From Hymenopellis radicata (taxonomy: Eukaryota; Basidiomycota; Agaricomycetes; Agaricales; Physalacriaceae), in the NCBI GenBank assembly GCA_015501595.1, contig JADNRX010000112.1:62001-126000 (forward strand): a stretch of DNA of 64,000 nucleotides, in the 5' to 3' direction. Shown piece by piece: positions 24,220-34,500 of this stretch. The position numbers and the translations under genes are program-made. A model generated the notes under the pieces. That model searched no databases and was not told the origin of the DNA. It saw only the letters and a list, made by a program, of their open reading frames with translations. Positions within the stretch are counted from its first letter, which is position 1; every line of letters starts with the position of its first letter.

Positions 24220-24768
24220 TAGTGTTGCCGCGGTTCGGCTTGGAACCGTTAAACCGATAAACCGGACCGCAAATAGCCGCAAATAACCGAACCGAGTAAG
24301 ACCGGTTTAAATCGGGTTAAACGGTTCTGAACCGCAAATTCCTGCCTATTTGATTTCAGCACTGGGATCCATGGTCCTGATGATAGATATCTCTGGGCTC
24401 ACTGGAAGGTCAAAAATATCAACCCTACTGCCCAGAGAGGTTGTTGAATACATCGAACATAGTGAGTTTAGCATGACGTCCGAGATTGCCGGAACTGCGG
24501 AAGTTTCCGAAAATCTCACTGTTTGTTGTTAAGACTTTTTTGAGGTTACCAATGGCTTGCTGTTACTTCTAAATATCATACATACACAGTATACACATCA
24601 TAGCTCGGACTCAAGTGGTCCCAGCACATCCTCGGCTGCATAAAAAATTCTGTGGTCGAAACCGAGTTTGAACCCGGTCTTGCAGTTCGGTTCCAGTCGG
24701 CTTAGGTCACCTTCCTAAACTGGTCAGAACCTGACCGGACCGAACTTAACCGAACCGCGGCAACACTA
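24220..24768. mobile_element. Non-autonomous hAT-type element
   Basis: A 549-bp element with matching terminal inverted repeats TAGTGTTGCCGCGGTTCGG and CCGAACCGCGGCAACACTA, flanked by a perfect 8-bp target duplication ATTCGGGC (24212-24219 and 24769-24776). An 8-bp duplication and TAGTG-type ends are hallmarks of the hAT superfamily. Subterminal regions are packed with short AACCG / CGGTT motifs in both orientations, likely transposase-binding repeats. The interior has no transposase. Confidence 0.88.
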
Positions 24769-25239
24769 ATTCGGGCATGCAAGTTATTTTGGTTCCTGCG
24801 ACTCGGACGATGACCACTGACAGCACTGAACGGCCGGTCCTAAAACAAGAATGGATATTAACCCTGAAAGACATTAACAATTTTGCTACCCTCCCCGTAC
24901 TCAGACTTGCCATGCCTCCAAGAAACAATATGTCGCACTGCCAGTGCCATGACTCCTGACGAAGGTTCATTCGAACTCCCATCACAAGGGAAGGCTGGAT
25001 ACCCTGGACCCAGAGCCGCCATTTTCGACGTGTTTTGGACTGGCTCATCCGCTCCGCGCGCACGCTTAGAACTGCATTCTGTGGCGGCATCCTCGCAATG
25101 CTGGCGTCCTCCAGCGACCGAGAACGCGTCATTCCCCCCATCACCCCGCGCGCGTGAAGTTTTTTGGCGGATGCCACCGCAAGCGATAACAATCGTGCCA
25201 ACCTCAATACAGGAAGTCTAGAGAAGAAGTCCGACCGAT

Positions 25240-26160
25240 ACAGTGAGACGTACATGAAGCTCACAACCAGAATGTACGACGCGTAAATCACTCTTAGTCA
25301 GGCGATACAGCCGGGCCAATAAGAGGCAAGCCAGAGCATCATTCTCCACCTCGTCTTCGTGTTGTCGTTGTGTTTCAGAGCTAGAATCAGCTTTCTATAA
25401 GGTTTTGGTGTACCAGGGATGACATCACCCGTATCGTCGTCAAAGAAGACGGACGTATACGGCCAGCCGATAAGCTCGATGCCGCGATGGAAGGGGAGAG
25501 TGTATCCCGCGGCGAGCAAAGGAGCTTGGCAAGCGCAGTAGCACGGCTCGGGCAGGATACGACGAGTGTGAGAGATGGAAGGTAATGCCGACTGGTGCGG
25601 GTCCAAGTGGTGTGGACGAGTGCGCACGATAGAAGGGTGGCCTTGTCGTAGACCAGATAGGAAATGATAAGGTCGACCAGCTCTTGGGGTACACGCTCGA
25701 ATGAGCCGGTCGCAGTATGTAGCCGGGGCTGTGGCTGCGTCCGCTTGGTGAACATGTTGCTGATGGTTTCAAAGATCATGATGGTGACAGACAGAGGACA
25801 GAAGGTGGCTGTGCACCTAGACTCGTCTCAAAACACCCCTTTCTTCTCACCTCCACGACCTCTATGACGATAACCTGCGATGCTCTCCCGAAGACCAAAG
25901 GAAATGACCCCGGTCTCTCTGCATCGACTACAGCGCAACTTCTGATGCACTTTCCGACCTGCAGGACCAACAGTGCCAATACGAACGTGAAGCTTACGAC
26001 CAACATGTATGTCACGGAAATCACTCCGAGTCAGGCCTCCACCTCGTCCTCGTGTTGTCGTTGTGTTTCAGAGCTTCTCTGTACGGCCGTGGTGTACCGG
26101 TTTGAAAGATCATGATGATTTCAGACGGAGGACAGTCGGTGGATGTGCACTTCTACTTAG
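25240..26160. repeat. Degenerate tandem duplication around an F-box gene
   Basis: 25240-25425 resembles 25975-26098: both share the GTGTTGTCGTTGTGTTTCAG block and a GTGTACC end. 25764-25815 resembles 26100-26155, sharing AAAGATCATGATG and AGGACAG..GGTGG.TGTGCAC. In the second copy the two blocks are fused, so the F-box reading frame present between them in the first copy has been deleted. Confidence 0.6.
25387..25779 (-). CDS. F-box-like protein, short or truncated
   Basis: Open frame of 130 aa. An F-box-like segment, VPQELVDLIISYLVYDK then ATLLSCALVHTTWTRTSR, sits at residues 29-66. Agaricomycetes carry many such genes, usually 400-600 aa long with a variable C-terminal half. Here the frame ends soon after the F-box, so this is either a truncated gene or the first exon of a broken one. 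The continuation on the minus strand below 25387 shows no similar coding pattern. It is flanked by the tandem duplication described separately. Confidence 0.5.
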   Translation of the reverse strand: MIFETISNMFTKRTQPQPRLHTATGSFERVPQELVDLIISYLVYDKATLLSCALVHTTWTRTSRHYLPSLTLVVSCPSRATALAKLLCSPRDTLSPSIAASSLSAGRIRPSSLTTIRVMSSLVHQNLIES

Positions 26161-26213
26161 CGTAAGTTTCGTACATGAGAATCAAAGCCCTTTTCCATCG
26201 ACTTTCTTCAGTG

Positions 26214-26670
26214 TCAAGGAATTGAGGTCGACATGGTCAAAAGTCCGAACCTGTTACACCAAAGCTTCAGTAAACCCCGGTTCATTGGTGAACTGACGAC
26301 CCAGCTCACGTTGATCCCTTTCATGCCCTCGAAGGCCCCGGGCAGCATAGATGTCCCGAAAATACTCGTGCCACACTTGGGGCAAAAGTCATGTACGAGT
26401 CGGCCTTGGCCAAAGGTGTAAGACTGAAGTGAAGATCCATCGTGAGTAAACCAAGAAAAGCAGATTACCGTAGTTTCGCCCCTCGCCCTCACCAGAATGA
26501 AACTTGATGGCATCATCCTTGAGATAGACGAAGAGGTAGCCGTTGCGCGCGCAGACGGAGCAGTTGCAGCTGATAACCTCGTGCCCGCTCTCAAGAGGGG
26601 CGGAGATGGTCGCGGAGAAGCTGATTTTGCCGCAATGGCAGCTGCCCTTGTAAGTCGCGGAGGATGACAT
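26214..26670 (-). CDS. GFA/CENP-V-domain protein
   Basis: Glutathione-dependent formaldehyde-activating-like zinc fold. Exon 1 (from 26670 down to about 26468) gives MSSSATYKGSCHCGKISF and ISCNCSVCARNG. Exon 2 (from about 26421) gives YTFGQGRLVHDFCPKCGTSI and ends TMSTSIP. The cysteines of the family are present: C-H-C-G, C-N-C-S-x-C and C-P-K-C-G. Family length is about 130-150 aa, which fits. The simplest GT-AG intron leaves exon 2 one base out of phase with the FGQG frame, so either the splice site differs from my reading or a one-base change has disabled it. Members are usually of uncertain substrate; formaldehyde-glutathione condensation is disputed. Confidence 0.65.
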
Positions 26671-28796
26671 TGGGTGTTAAAGTCGGGGGACGTTGACAGT
26701 ACCATGTCGTGTGTCTAAGTTCCAGAATGGGTATGTCTCATACCAGTCCGGATGTACGGTTGAAAGAAGCTAGGTGAACGCGCATATACGCATCTGAGAG
26801 CGTTCCCAGCATAGTTGAGCACTTGTAGAGCAGGTGGAAGTCGTCTCACTTGATTGTCGGGACCAAGTCGGAGCACAGACCAGGAACGCCAAATTCAAGC
26901 ACGTGGCACTCTCATCCTTTCACGTCCACGCCCTTGACGCTGCTCTTACCATGTCAACAAATCGACGACCTTCGAGCGACCATAATCTTTAAATCAGGAT
27001 GCATCGTCACCGACGCGGAAATGGGTGACTGGGCCCTTCTACGCGTCTCAGGACAAGTTTGGTGTTACGCAAGTCTTACGCCAGAAGCTACCGCCAAGTC
27101 TTCTCAAATGCACAACGGATGACGAGTTTCCGGTATGGTACGTCCAGTGCGCTATACCGTCAAAGGTTTACTGACTGTAGCGTGCAGACCGATCTGACCC
27201 CCTCCCCTCTTGTCAATGCCGACTAATAAACAAACACCTTAACGCCACCCCCACGTTTACGTCCCTTGGTACCCACTCCTTTCTCACTCCGGCCTCCTGC
27301 TGACTTGTGGGCAATTCGGACAGCACACGACTATATCTCTTTCAATCGCTCCTGGCCTCACGCAGCTTAGCGCCGTGCTCCCTTACCAGACGTTGGTGGT
27401 CTTGTTTTCAGCTCGACGATCTCTCATTGACGTGGACGCGGAGCGAGGACTCAAGTCTCGCAGAATATAATCAAAGAGAATTAATGGCACCTTCCGCCCT
27501 AAAGAGTCGGTAACGTATCTCTCGCCGTTTGTAGGCACGATATTCTTCAAGATGTCGCTGAGCTTTTTTTTCTCTTGTTCTCACCGTTGAACATGCCTTC
27601 CCGTTTCTCCGCTATGTGGTATCTACTCAAGCGATAACAGAGAGATGTTCCCCAGCCACAAATGTCTGCGTTGATCACCATACTAACCTTCGCTCGTCAT
27701 GTCTGGTCCCTTTTTTGGGGCTGCTAGACTCTATCCAAGTCTTTCGTCGATATTCAGCAGTTGTCCGCCGAGCGCATCGGCTTCTTGAGGAAGCTTCCCT
27801 GGACCGTAGGAGAGATGGCATGGCCACGATGCCTTCATGATCATGCGGAACAATGGAAATCGGTCTTTCATTTCAAGTTCGTCTGCACATGAGACCGATC
27901 TCCCAGATAGTCTACCGAGATTGTAAAGTGTCCCGTTCTTCTCGGCCCTCAAGTCTCGCTAACAAAGGTCGTAGTGCCATTTCCTTGGTCATCTGCTACT
28001 TGCCTTTCCGGGGGCCGTCTCGTCTTGCGCTAGACGAATGCTCGCGGACGAACATGCATGGAATCAAATCGGAGTTCGACGTCTCCCACCACAAGAGGCT
28101 TAACTGATAATCACGACCGCGTGATCTGGTACCGGAGACTTGTGTGTAAACCCAACTCTCTGTATCCGTTCTGAGGAACACGAGGACGTTAGTAATATCA
28201 ATCATCAGACTTCATGGGTTCAGACCAAGGTGAACGACAGTTGATCCGCGGTAAAGTCTCGATGTCCGGTGTCCACATCTTCTATGGTCAACAGTATCGC
28301 GCTAGGCGTTCATCCGTTCCTCGACATTTACTATTAGGGACGCCCGCCCGTGCCGACTGTTATGAGTGATCTCGCGTCTCTGAGAATCAGAAACCAATGC
28401 TTGATCCAGTTCGTTATAGTGAATCGATAGCACCGATTTCAAGTCTGGACTCTGGAAGTACCGTTATTCCACCCCAACTTAACTCATGTTTAGTGCTATC
28501 AGCGGTCTTGCGGCCACAGGGGGCTACTGGCGTCTTAATTCCGACCCAGCACATCCATCATCAACTAAGGAGGCGTATGGAGCCGCCGAGGCCAACTTGT
28601 CGCGCGCAAACCGTGGATGAAACGGTCCGGGCGTTCTAGGTGGAAGATCGCGTCAAGAGTAGATGCACAACGGACACGCTCAAGCTCGTGGGCAGCGATG
28701 GGTGGAGTCGTAATATGCTCATCGGTTTGATCCAACACGTGCATTTTATCGAGCGGGTGTTTAGAATGTGCTGATTCGGATTTCCAGTTTGGATTA
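26671..28796. other. Gene-poor stretch
   Basis: About 2.1 kb with only short incidental ORFs. I saw no domain, repeat or RNA gene. It ends at the target duplication of the LINE element. Confidence 0.4.
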
Positions 28797-28809
28797 GAAA
28801 CGGAGGTCG
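28797..28809. repeat. Left target-site duplication of the LINE
   Basis: GAAACGGAGGTCG, identical to 38317-38329. It borders the poly(A) end of the retrotransposon (read on the minus strand). Confidence 0.85.
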
Positions 28810-28924
28810 TTTTTTTTTTTTGGATGCACGCTTCGGCGCGGCAGCGCCGTATAGTTCTAAGTTCCGATATCACCGGACTTCGAACTGCATGGGAGGATGG
28901 ATGGAAGGAGCCGGTCAAAATGCA

Positions 28925-29401
28925 TTAACGCACACTGATGTGTAGTGTGGGACTCGGGTCGGCACTTTGGAACAGACGTCCCAAAGTCATTGCCAACCCA
29001 CTACCCACTAAAACCCCGGCATACTCTGTATGAGCGCGTGACCCTCCATCTTCCTGTTCGGGACTCTTATTAATTAGCTTTCGCCATGTCTCTTTCACTA
29101 GCTCTTTCTTGATCGCCTGTTTTCCGTACTTGGTTATGCTCGTCATCGCAAAATCAGCCTTCGCCGCTGCTTTAAGCACCGCCATGTATCGGTTCTTGAT
29201 CTCCCTCGTCGATTGTTCGAAATCCACTTCCTCCTCATGCTCTAAGCGTCTCTCGTTCCGCAATTTCCAGATTAGGAACGATCCCTCGGATATCAGTTTC
29301 TGGAACAGTCTGTTCTGCCCGTCACGGCAGGCCTTCGTCTTTTCGCTCGATGGTTGCGCCGCTCCACACCCATGAGGAGCCCGAACGACAGCGCTGGCCA
29401 C
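28925..29401 (-). CDS. LINE pol C-terminal segment (frame-shifted tail)
   Basis: Continuation of the polymerase protein after a frame change near 29340-29350. It reads GQNRLFQKLISEGSFLIWKL, then RNERRLEHEEEV, and ends ADPSPTLHISVR. The NRLFQ..ISE..FLIWKLR block and the later ETWRKLI...VLVG pattern are usual at the extreme C-terminus of agaricomycete LINE polymerases. The first ten or so residues of this open frame overlap the upstream ORF and are probably not real. Confidence 0.6.
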   Translation of the reverse strand: MASAVVRAPHGCGAAQPSSEKTKACRDGQNRLFQKLISEGSFLIWKLRNERRLEHEEEVDFEQSTREIKNRYMAVLKAAAKADFAMTSITKYGKQAIKKELVKETWRKLINKSPEQEDGGSRAHTEYAGVLVGSGLAMTLGRLFQSADPSPTLHISVR

Positions 29402-30600
29402 GTTTCACCTGTGCTCTCCCATAGCTCCCTGGCTATCGACCATATCGTTTCATGTGCTCCCGCCTCACATTCTAAGAGTATGTGCTCCATCGACTCTGTC
29501 TCCCCACACTTCGGGCAGATTGCTAGATGCCCTAAGTTTTCCATTCTCGCGAAGAAATTACCTGTTGCGTGGGCTTCGTGTATTCCCCTCCATCTGAACA
29601 TTTGGCTTTTCTTACTCGTGTTAGTTCCACGCAGGGACCTCCAGATCGCACTCCTTGCCGGAGCTTTCCCATTTACCTCCTTTAATGCGAACTTGATCAT
29701 GTCTAAGTTGTTCTCTGTTGCTTGTCGTTTCTTGACCACTAGGTTTTTCTTCAGTATAACATATGCTGTTCGTTGTGTTAGCCCTTTGAGCTTCATTCCG
29801 GTTATCAGACTATCAGATTTCTCTAATTCTGGGATTGGCTCCGCTGGTCTACCTGCTGAGCTTTGTTCCGCCGCTACTTTCGCAAGTTCTCTCGCCCCCT
29901 TCATCCCCGGGTGTCGGAGACTGGTTTCGAGTCTGAATTTTGTCTCTGCTTTCCTTCGTCTGAGCTGGGCCACCACCCCTTGCATCAACTTCTTGTACTG
30001 TGGGCGAGTCTTCGGCCAGCCGAGGTCTTCATTCCTACTTACCAAGGTCGTCAGGGCCTTAAGCGCCTCCTTCGAGTTTACTGCTATTGTCAGGGCAACG
30101 TCATCGTGCGTACATTCTAGGACTCTCTGCACTCCCAACGCGACCAGTGTTGCCTCATCGTCCATACTCTCTGGAGGAATGAGTGGTGTGTTCCTCTGGT
30201 CATCCGTCTTGAACCATACGCCCACACCATAGTCACTCATCTTATTCTTAGCGTGTACCACGCAGACGTTGCGCCGCGGCTGCGCGTCTATCGTCCTGTC
30301 ATGTCGCATTACATGGCTTCCTGCTCCACGTAGCTCATTTCCTTCGGTGAAGACTCTGAACAGGTCCGACACTTCGGTCGTTGGTACCACTTGCCTTGGG
30401 AACTCCCGTTCTTCTGCCTCAACATCGTTCGGTTCGTTATACAGTTCACATTCTATCCTCGGGTCCCACTTGGGTTCTAACGCTTCTAATAGCCTTATCG
30501 CCCTTTGTTGGCATGCTCCCGGGTTATCGCATCCTTCTCGATCGGCATCTCTCCCTTCTGCTACTTCCTGTGCGTCTTTTGCCGTGATTACCTCATGCAC
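29293..30600 (-). CDS. LINE pol: RNase H-like and zinc-finger region
   Basis: 435-codon open frame following the RT ORF in another frame with an 8-nt overlap. It contains a degenerate RNase H-like domain (YGVGVWFKTDD, DDEATLVALGVQRVLE, LTIAVNSKEALKAL), where the canonical TDGS and SDS carboxylate motifs read VVHAKN and VNSKEA. The zf-RVT element follows: CPKCGETESMEHILLEC. The first possible start is GTG, and an ATG overlapping the RT stop runs straight into a stop. It is therefore more likely that RT and RNase H were one polyprotein split by an indel than that this is a separate gene. Confidence 0.7.
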   Translation of the reverse strand: MHEVITAKDAQEVAEGRDADREGCDNPGACQQRAIRLLEALEPKWDPRIECELYNEPNDVEAEEREFPRQVVPTTEVSDLFRVFTEGNELRGAGSHVMRHDRTIDAQPRRNVCVVHAKNKMSDYGVGVWFKTDDQRNTPLIPPESMDDEATLVALGVQRVLECTHDDVALTIAVNSKEALKALTTLVSRNEDLGWPKTRPQYKKLMQGVVAQLRRRKAETKFRLETSLRHPGMKGARELAKVAAEQSSAGRPAEPIPELEKSDSLITGMKLKGLTQRTAYVILKKNLVVKKRQATENNLDMIKFALKEVNGKAPARSAIWRSLRGTNTSKKSQMFRWRGIHEAHATGNFFARMENLGHLAICPKCGETESMEHILLECEAGAHETIWSIARELWESTGETWPALSFGLLMGVERRNHRAKRRRPAVTGRTDCSRN

Positions 30601-33600
30601 TGTCTGCAGGCACCTCGCTCTTGAGTCGTTCGTTCGTCTGTTTTTTCTCTGGCGCCCAGCCTTGATGGAGCCATATGGGAAGTGCTCCCTTTACGTCGGA
30701 TGTCATATTGAGCCCATCTAAAGTGAGCTTCGCTTCTCTTGCTACCTTCAGCATACGCTTAATGTCGGGAGGAAGGTCACTCTTACTTGCATCCCATGTC
30801 TGCAGGAAGATATTGGTGAGAATCTTTGGGTCCATGTTCTTATATGTGCTTAGGATGTTTGTTCGTAGAATATCCTGAACTACGATCGCCCACCGCGGTA
30901 CAGGGCCGTTTAGTCCCAGGAAGTTAATGAGGTGCACGAGGTGGATGGCGTCGTTTCGTAGCTTGATGTCGACCAAGTTCTGTCCTCCTTCATCCAGCGG
31001 TAGCTTCAGGGTCTGTCTATTCACCCTCGCCGTCTTCTCTTCCCAGAAGAATTGGAATTCTAACTTCTCAAATCGCTTCTCTATACTGCTTGGCATGTCT
31101 TCTGCTGTCGCAAGGTAGGTTGACCTCGACGCCGCGTAAGTCTGGATTCCGACTCGCTTGCCATTCAGTGACGGATGCAATCTCTGTACCCGTTTCAGCA
31201 CCTCCTCCGTGGCCGTCATGACTGCGTTCCATGGGACTGTCGGGTCCAGGTTGTTTCCTATGTATGAGCCCAGCGAACGCGTACTCTCTCCGTCCTCTGC
31301 TATGTGGATTCCTTCAGGGATCACCTCTGGCATCTCTAAGGATTTACGCTCGTTCATCAACTGCGTTCTGTGCTCTACCGAGCCAAGGGGGATAATCACC
31401 GTCTTCGGGACATTAAATTTAGCTCCTGATGCAGCGCACCACAGGTCAAGTATCTTCTTGAGGTCAGAGAATTTGTCGTTCTTCGATAAGTACACTGTTG
31501 TGTCATCAGCGAACAGTGTTACAATTAACTTGTCTAGAATGCCTGGGAGCTTGTATCCTTCTAAGTTCGAGTCTCGGAGTAGTGCCGCTAGCGGCTCGAT
31601 GGCCAGATTAAAGAGCAGGCACGACAGGGGGTCGCCTTGTCGTACACCTCTGGTTACGCGGAACGCTGAGCTGATCATTCCGTTTACAATTACCACGGTG
31701 TTCGCATTCGAGTACAGTGACTGGACTGTTGATATGAACTCGTTTGGTAGTCCGATAGCTTCTAATGTTCGCCACAGATAGTCGTGGGTTATCTTATCAT
31801 ACGCTTTTTCTTGATCGAGCAGGACAATCATGCCGTCTCGTTCCGTGGCGTCCGCGTGGTAAATCACGGCCCTCGCTAGCTTGATTTGGTCAATGATACT
31901 TCTTCCTTTCACAAATCCGGCCTGATCCTCGTGTATTAGTTCTATCGCTTCCGTTGCCAGCCTCGCCGACAGCGCCTTCGTGAAGACTTTGTAGTCCACA
32001 TTGAGAAGCGTAATTGGTCTGTAGTTTTTCATTTCCGTCTTGTCTGACTTCTTGTGTAGCGGGCACAGCCATCCGTCTGCGAAGTCAGAACCCGGCGTCA
32101 GCCCGTATTTCTCTATGTCGTTATATAGTATTGCCCATGTTCTCACAACGTTGAAAGGCGCGTTCGCTTCGCTCACTCCGCTTTCTTTTGCTTTATCGTA
32201 TCTGCGGCTCCAGAATTGTGGGATATTATACTGGAACCCATCAACCCCCGCACCGCTGTTGGGTTTTGAACTTGTAAGGCTTTCCTTTATCTCCTGCTCC
32301 GTCACCGGCTTCTTCATGCGTTCCTTCCCTTCGTCAGTTAACTTCCTGGTGGAGCTTCTCAGGGCCTCCTCCGTGCTCCTTCGCCGTTCCTCGTCCGGCT
32401 TTATTTCTTTCGATTGAAGCTCATCATGGTACTCCTTCATCATATTCGTCATCTTCTCTGGGTCCCTTTCGTATTGAGGAGGCTGCGTTTCCGGAATCTT
32501 CAGCGACATAATCGGATCACGCGCTTTCGTGCCTTTGATTAGCCTGGTGTAATATTTGCTATTGGCTTCGCCCAACAGCGCCTGGTTCGCTTTCGCCGTC
32601 GCGCTTTTCTCTTCCCATACTTCTCCTCCAATTCTCGAAATGTCTCTCTCGATGTTCGCAATCTCTTGCTGTTTGACTGGGTCATCCAAGGTCGTATCTC
32701 TGGACACCCTTTTCAGCTTCTCTTGCAGCTCGCTGATCTTCTTCTTCGCCCTTGGAATTATCGTCTTGGCTTCACGCCTAAGCTCGTCACCTGTTGTCCT
32801 CTTCCATTTTGCATATAGTGTTTGCGGGTTAACTTCCTCCGTACGTTGTTCTCCTGCGGCTAGCATCATCTTATTCATTAATTCCTTTCCTGTTTTGTCC
32901 ACCAGCTGGACCATTTTCAAAGTCTTCGCCACATACAGCGGAGCCGTGTATCGTCCGTGGCCTTGTTCGGGGGCCTCGGCTGTCGTAATCTCACATGAGA
33001 CTCTCTTGTGGTCCGTCTTAATCCCGTCTATCTTCGTTAACTCCATGTCCCAGCTTCTGCTCTGCGCGATACGCGACCGTTTCAGGTAAATCCTGTCAAG
33101 TCGTGAGTGGCTCGGACAGTCAGTTTCCTGGGTGAACGTAAACCTCGGTTCTCCTGGGTTTTCTTCCCGCCACCCATCAACCAGGTCGCATTTCCTTAGA
33201 AAGCTCTTCATCGCCGCAACCGCTTCCTGGTCATCTTCATGCGCTGGCAGCCGGTCTATCGCTTCGGGCACAAGATTTGCGTCTATGCACACTGCGTCCG
33301 GCGTCCATTCTGGGTACTCGTCAATGAACTTTTCGTTCGTCTGCCAGAATTCTTTGTTTTCTTTTGCTGCATTCGGTGCGTATCCTACCATCGTCTTTAG
33401 CACGTCTTCACCATGCCACTGGCTCGCGACGATCATCGACCTCCCGGGAATTACCTCTCTCTTCTCAAGTCCTAGCACATTTGTTGTTGGTTTGTAGAAG
33501 ACCAGCGCAACGCCTTCTGCTCTCGAAGCTCTTCTACCCACTGGTCGTGAGTATTCAATATGAATAGTGTCGCCGAATCTTGCTGTGACTTCTGCTACGT

Positions 33601-34072
33601 AGTCTTCCGTGTAATGAGTCTCCTGGAGTGCCAGCATTCCTATCCTTCTGTTCCTCATCATATTGGGGATTTGGTTTACTTTCTCCTGTGTTCCTTCCTC
33701 GTTGTCTATTGAGGTACGTCCTTTGATGTTCAGCGAGGATATCCTCATATGCGCTTTCGTCTTTTTGCCACCTTTCTTGTGTCTTACTCTGGCGTTTCTT
33801 CCGCCTTCCTCAGGTGAGTTTCCTAGTTCACCAGGAGTGATGACTTCATCATCGTGGGTATTCTCCCCAACCCGCGGAGTCGCCTCAGAGCGTAAAGCGA
33901 GGCCCGTGCTTCCGCTGTGTTGAGGCCCCAATCTATGGGGACTGCTAGAATCCTCTTCAACCGTTGCGGGGATTGTACGCGCAGTCGTAGTCCTCCGGTC
34001 AGAGAGGTCGGGACCAGCATTGGAGGTCACCGATGACGCAGAATTCTGCATCTGTAAAGTTGTACTCATCAT
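30593..34072 (-). CDS. LINE ORF2: AP endonuclease and reverse transcriptase
   Basis: 1159-aa frame. Residues about 105-385 form an APE-type endonuclease: SLNIKGRT, LALQETHYTED with the metal-binding glutamate, CIDANLV (variant of the GDFN motif), SRLDRIYLK and IKTDHKRVS with the histidine. Residues about 660-930 are the reverse transcriptase: WLCPLHKKSD, MKNYRPITLLNVDYKVFTK, GFVKGRSIIDQI, LLDQEKAYDK, RGVRQGDPLSCLLFN and the catalytic LFADDTTVYLS. The thumb and connection region follow. All key residues are present, so nicking and target-primed synthesis could have worked when it inserted. It is preceded by short ORFs and ends out of frame with the RNase H part. Confidence 0.93.
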   Translation of the reverse strand: MMSTTLQMQNSASSVTSNAGPDLSDRRTTTARTIPATVEEDSSSPHRLGPQHSGSTGLALRSEATPRVGENTHDDEVITPGELGNSPEEGGRNARVRHKKGGKKTKAHMRISSLNIKGRTSIDNEEGTQEKVNQIPNMMRNRRIGMLALQETHYTEDYVAEVTARFGDTIHIEYSRPVGRRASRAEGVALVFYKPTTNVLGLEKREVIPGRSMIVASQWHGEDVLKTMVGYAPNAAKENKEFWQTNEKFIDEYPEWTPDAVCIDANLVPEAIDRLPAHEDDQEAVAAMKSFLRKCDLVDGWREENPGEPRFTFTQETDCPSHSRLDRIYLKRSRIAQSRSWDMELTKIDGIKTDHKRVSCEITTAEAPEQGHGRYTAPLYVAKTLKMVQLVDKTGKELMNKMMLAAGEQRTEEVNPQTLYAKWKRTTGDELRREAKTIIPRAKKKISELQEKLKRVSRDTTLDDPVKQQEIANIERDISRIGGEVWEEKSATAKANQALLGEANSKYYTRLIKGTKARDPIMSLKIPETQPPQYERDPEKMTNMMKEYHDELQSKEIKPDEERRRSTEEALRSSTRKLTDEGKERMKKPVTEQEIKESLTSSKPNSGAGVDGFQYNIPQFWSRRYDKAKESGVSEANAPFNVVRTWAILYNDIEKYGLTPGSDFADGWLCPLHKKSDKTEMKNYRPITLLNVDYKVFTKALSARLATEAIELIHEDQAGFVKGRSIIDQIKLARAVIYHADATERDGMIVLLDQEKAYDKITHDYLWRTLEAIGLPNEFISTVQSLYSNANTVVIVNGMISSAFRVTRGVRQGDPLSCLLFNLAIEPLAALLRDSNLEGYKLPGILDKLIVTLFADDTTVYLSKNDKFSDLKKILDLWCAASGAKFNVPKTVIIPLGSVEHRTQLMNERKSLEMPEVIPEGIHIAEDGESTRSLGSYIGNNLDPTVPWNAVMTATEEVLKRVQRLHPSLNGKRVGIQTYAASRSTYLATAEDMPSSIEKRFEKLEFQFFWEEKTARVNRQTLKLPLDEGGQNLVDIKLRNDAIHLVHLINFLGLNGPVPRWAIVVQDILRTNILSTYKNMDPKILTNIFLQTWDASKSDLPPDIKRMLKVAREAKLTLDGLNMTSDVKGALPIWLHQGWAPEKKQTNERLKSEVPADSA

Positions 34073-34185
34073 GAATTTTTGAAATAGCCTGGTCTCTCTG
34101 GGCGGCTAGCTCCCAGATCGCCTTCAACGCCGGCACGCTAATTGTGTCCATAGTGAATTTAATTCCATTGGCATTCCCATCCAAT

Positions 34186-34500
34186 TTAGCTGCAATAGCT
34201 CAACCCCACTTTCTTCGCCGTCGCCTTACTCCTCCTGGCTTGCCTCGAGTCAGACGCTCTTCTCCTCCTCTGCGCAGCTCTCAGTTCCTCTTCTTCCTCT
34301 TTCTTGTTCGTCTTCTTTTTTCCCCGGTGGTGACGCCTGGGGCGGCGGCGCGTTGCTGCGCCACTCGGCGGATCAAAGCGAATCGGCGGCTTCTCCACCT
34401 CGCGCTGGGCATTTCGTGCTTCACCGTTAAGGTACGCCGGCGGCACTACTATCGCTCCCAACACCCATGTCGTGTTCTTGGATTTCTTCGTTCTTGACAT
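34186..34500 (-). CDS. Small basic ORF between LINE ORF1 and ORF2
   Basis: 104 codons starting MSRTKKSKNTTWVLGAIVV, with a strongly basic middle (RRRPRRHHRGKKKTNKKEEE) and RRSKATAKK. A second frame immediately downstream (33999-34184) reads KFTMDTISVPALKAIWELA and YNFTDAEFCVIGD, which looks like a conserved leader that runs towards ORF2. Together they may be the original N-terminus of ORF2, now broken by indels, or a separate small nucleic-acid-binding protein. No known domain recognised. Confidence 0.45.
   Translation of the reverse strand: MSRTKKSKNTTWVLGAIVVPPAYLNGEARNAQREVEKPPIRFDPPSGAATRRRPRRHHRGKKKTNKKEEEEELRAAQRRRRASDSRQARRSKATAKKVGLSYCS

Noticed and set aside
24746..25291. 181-codon minus ORF with a hydrophobic start
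   Set aside because: It runs into the end of the hAT element and shows no conserved domain. Only its first 20 residues resemble the frame at 26024, because of the tandem duplication.
29354..30232. 292-codon plus-strand ORF
   Set aside because: It lies antisense to the LINE RNase H-like region, has no domain, and reflects the codon bias of the opposite strand.
33132..33497. Long plus-strand ORFs inside the LINE (also 31158-31781, 32556-33089, 35655-36353)
   Set aside because: All are antisense shadows of the endonuclease/RT or Gag frames.
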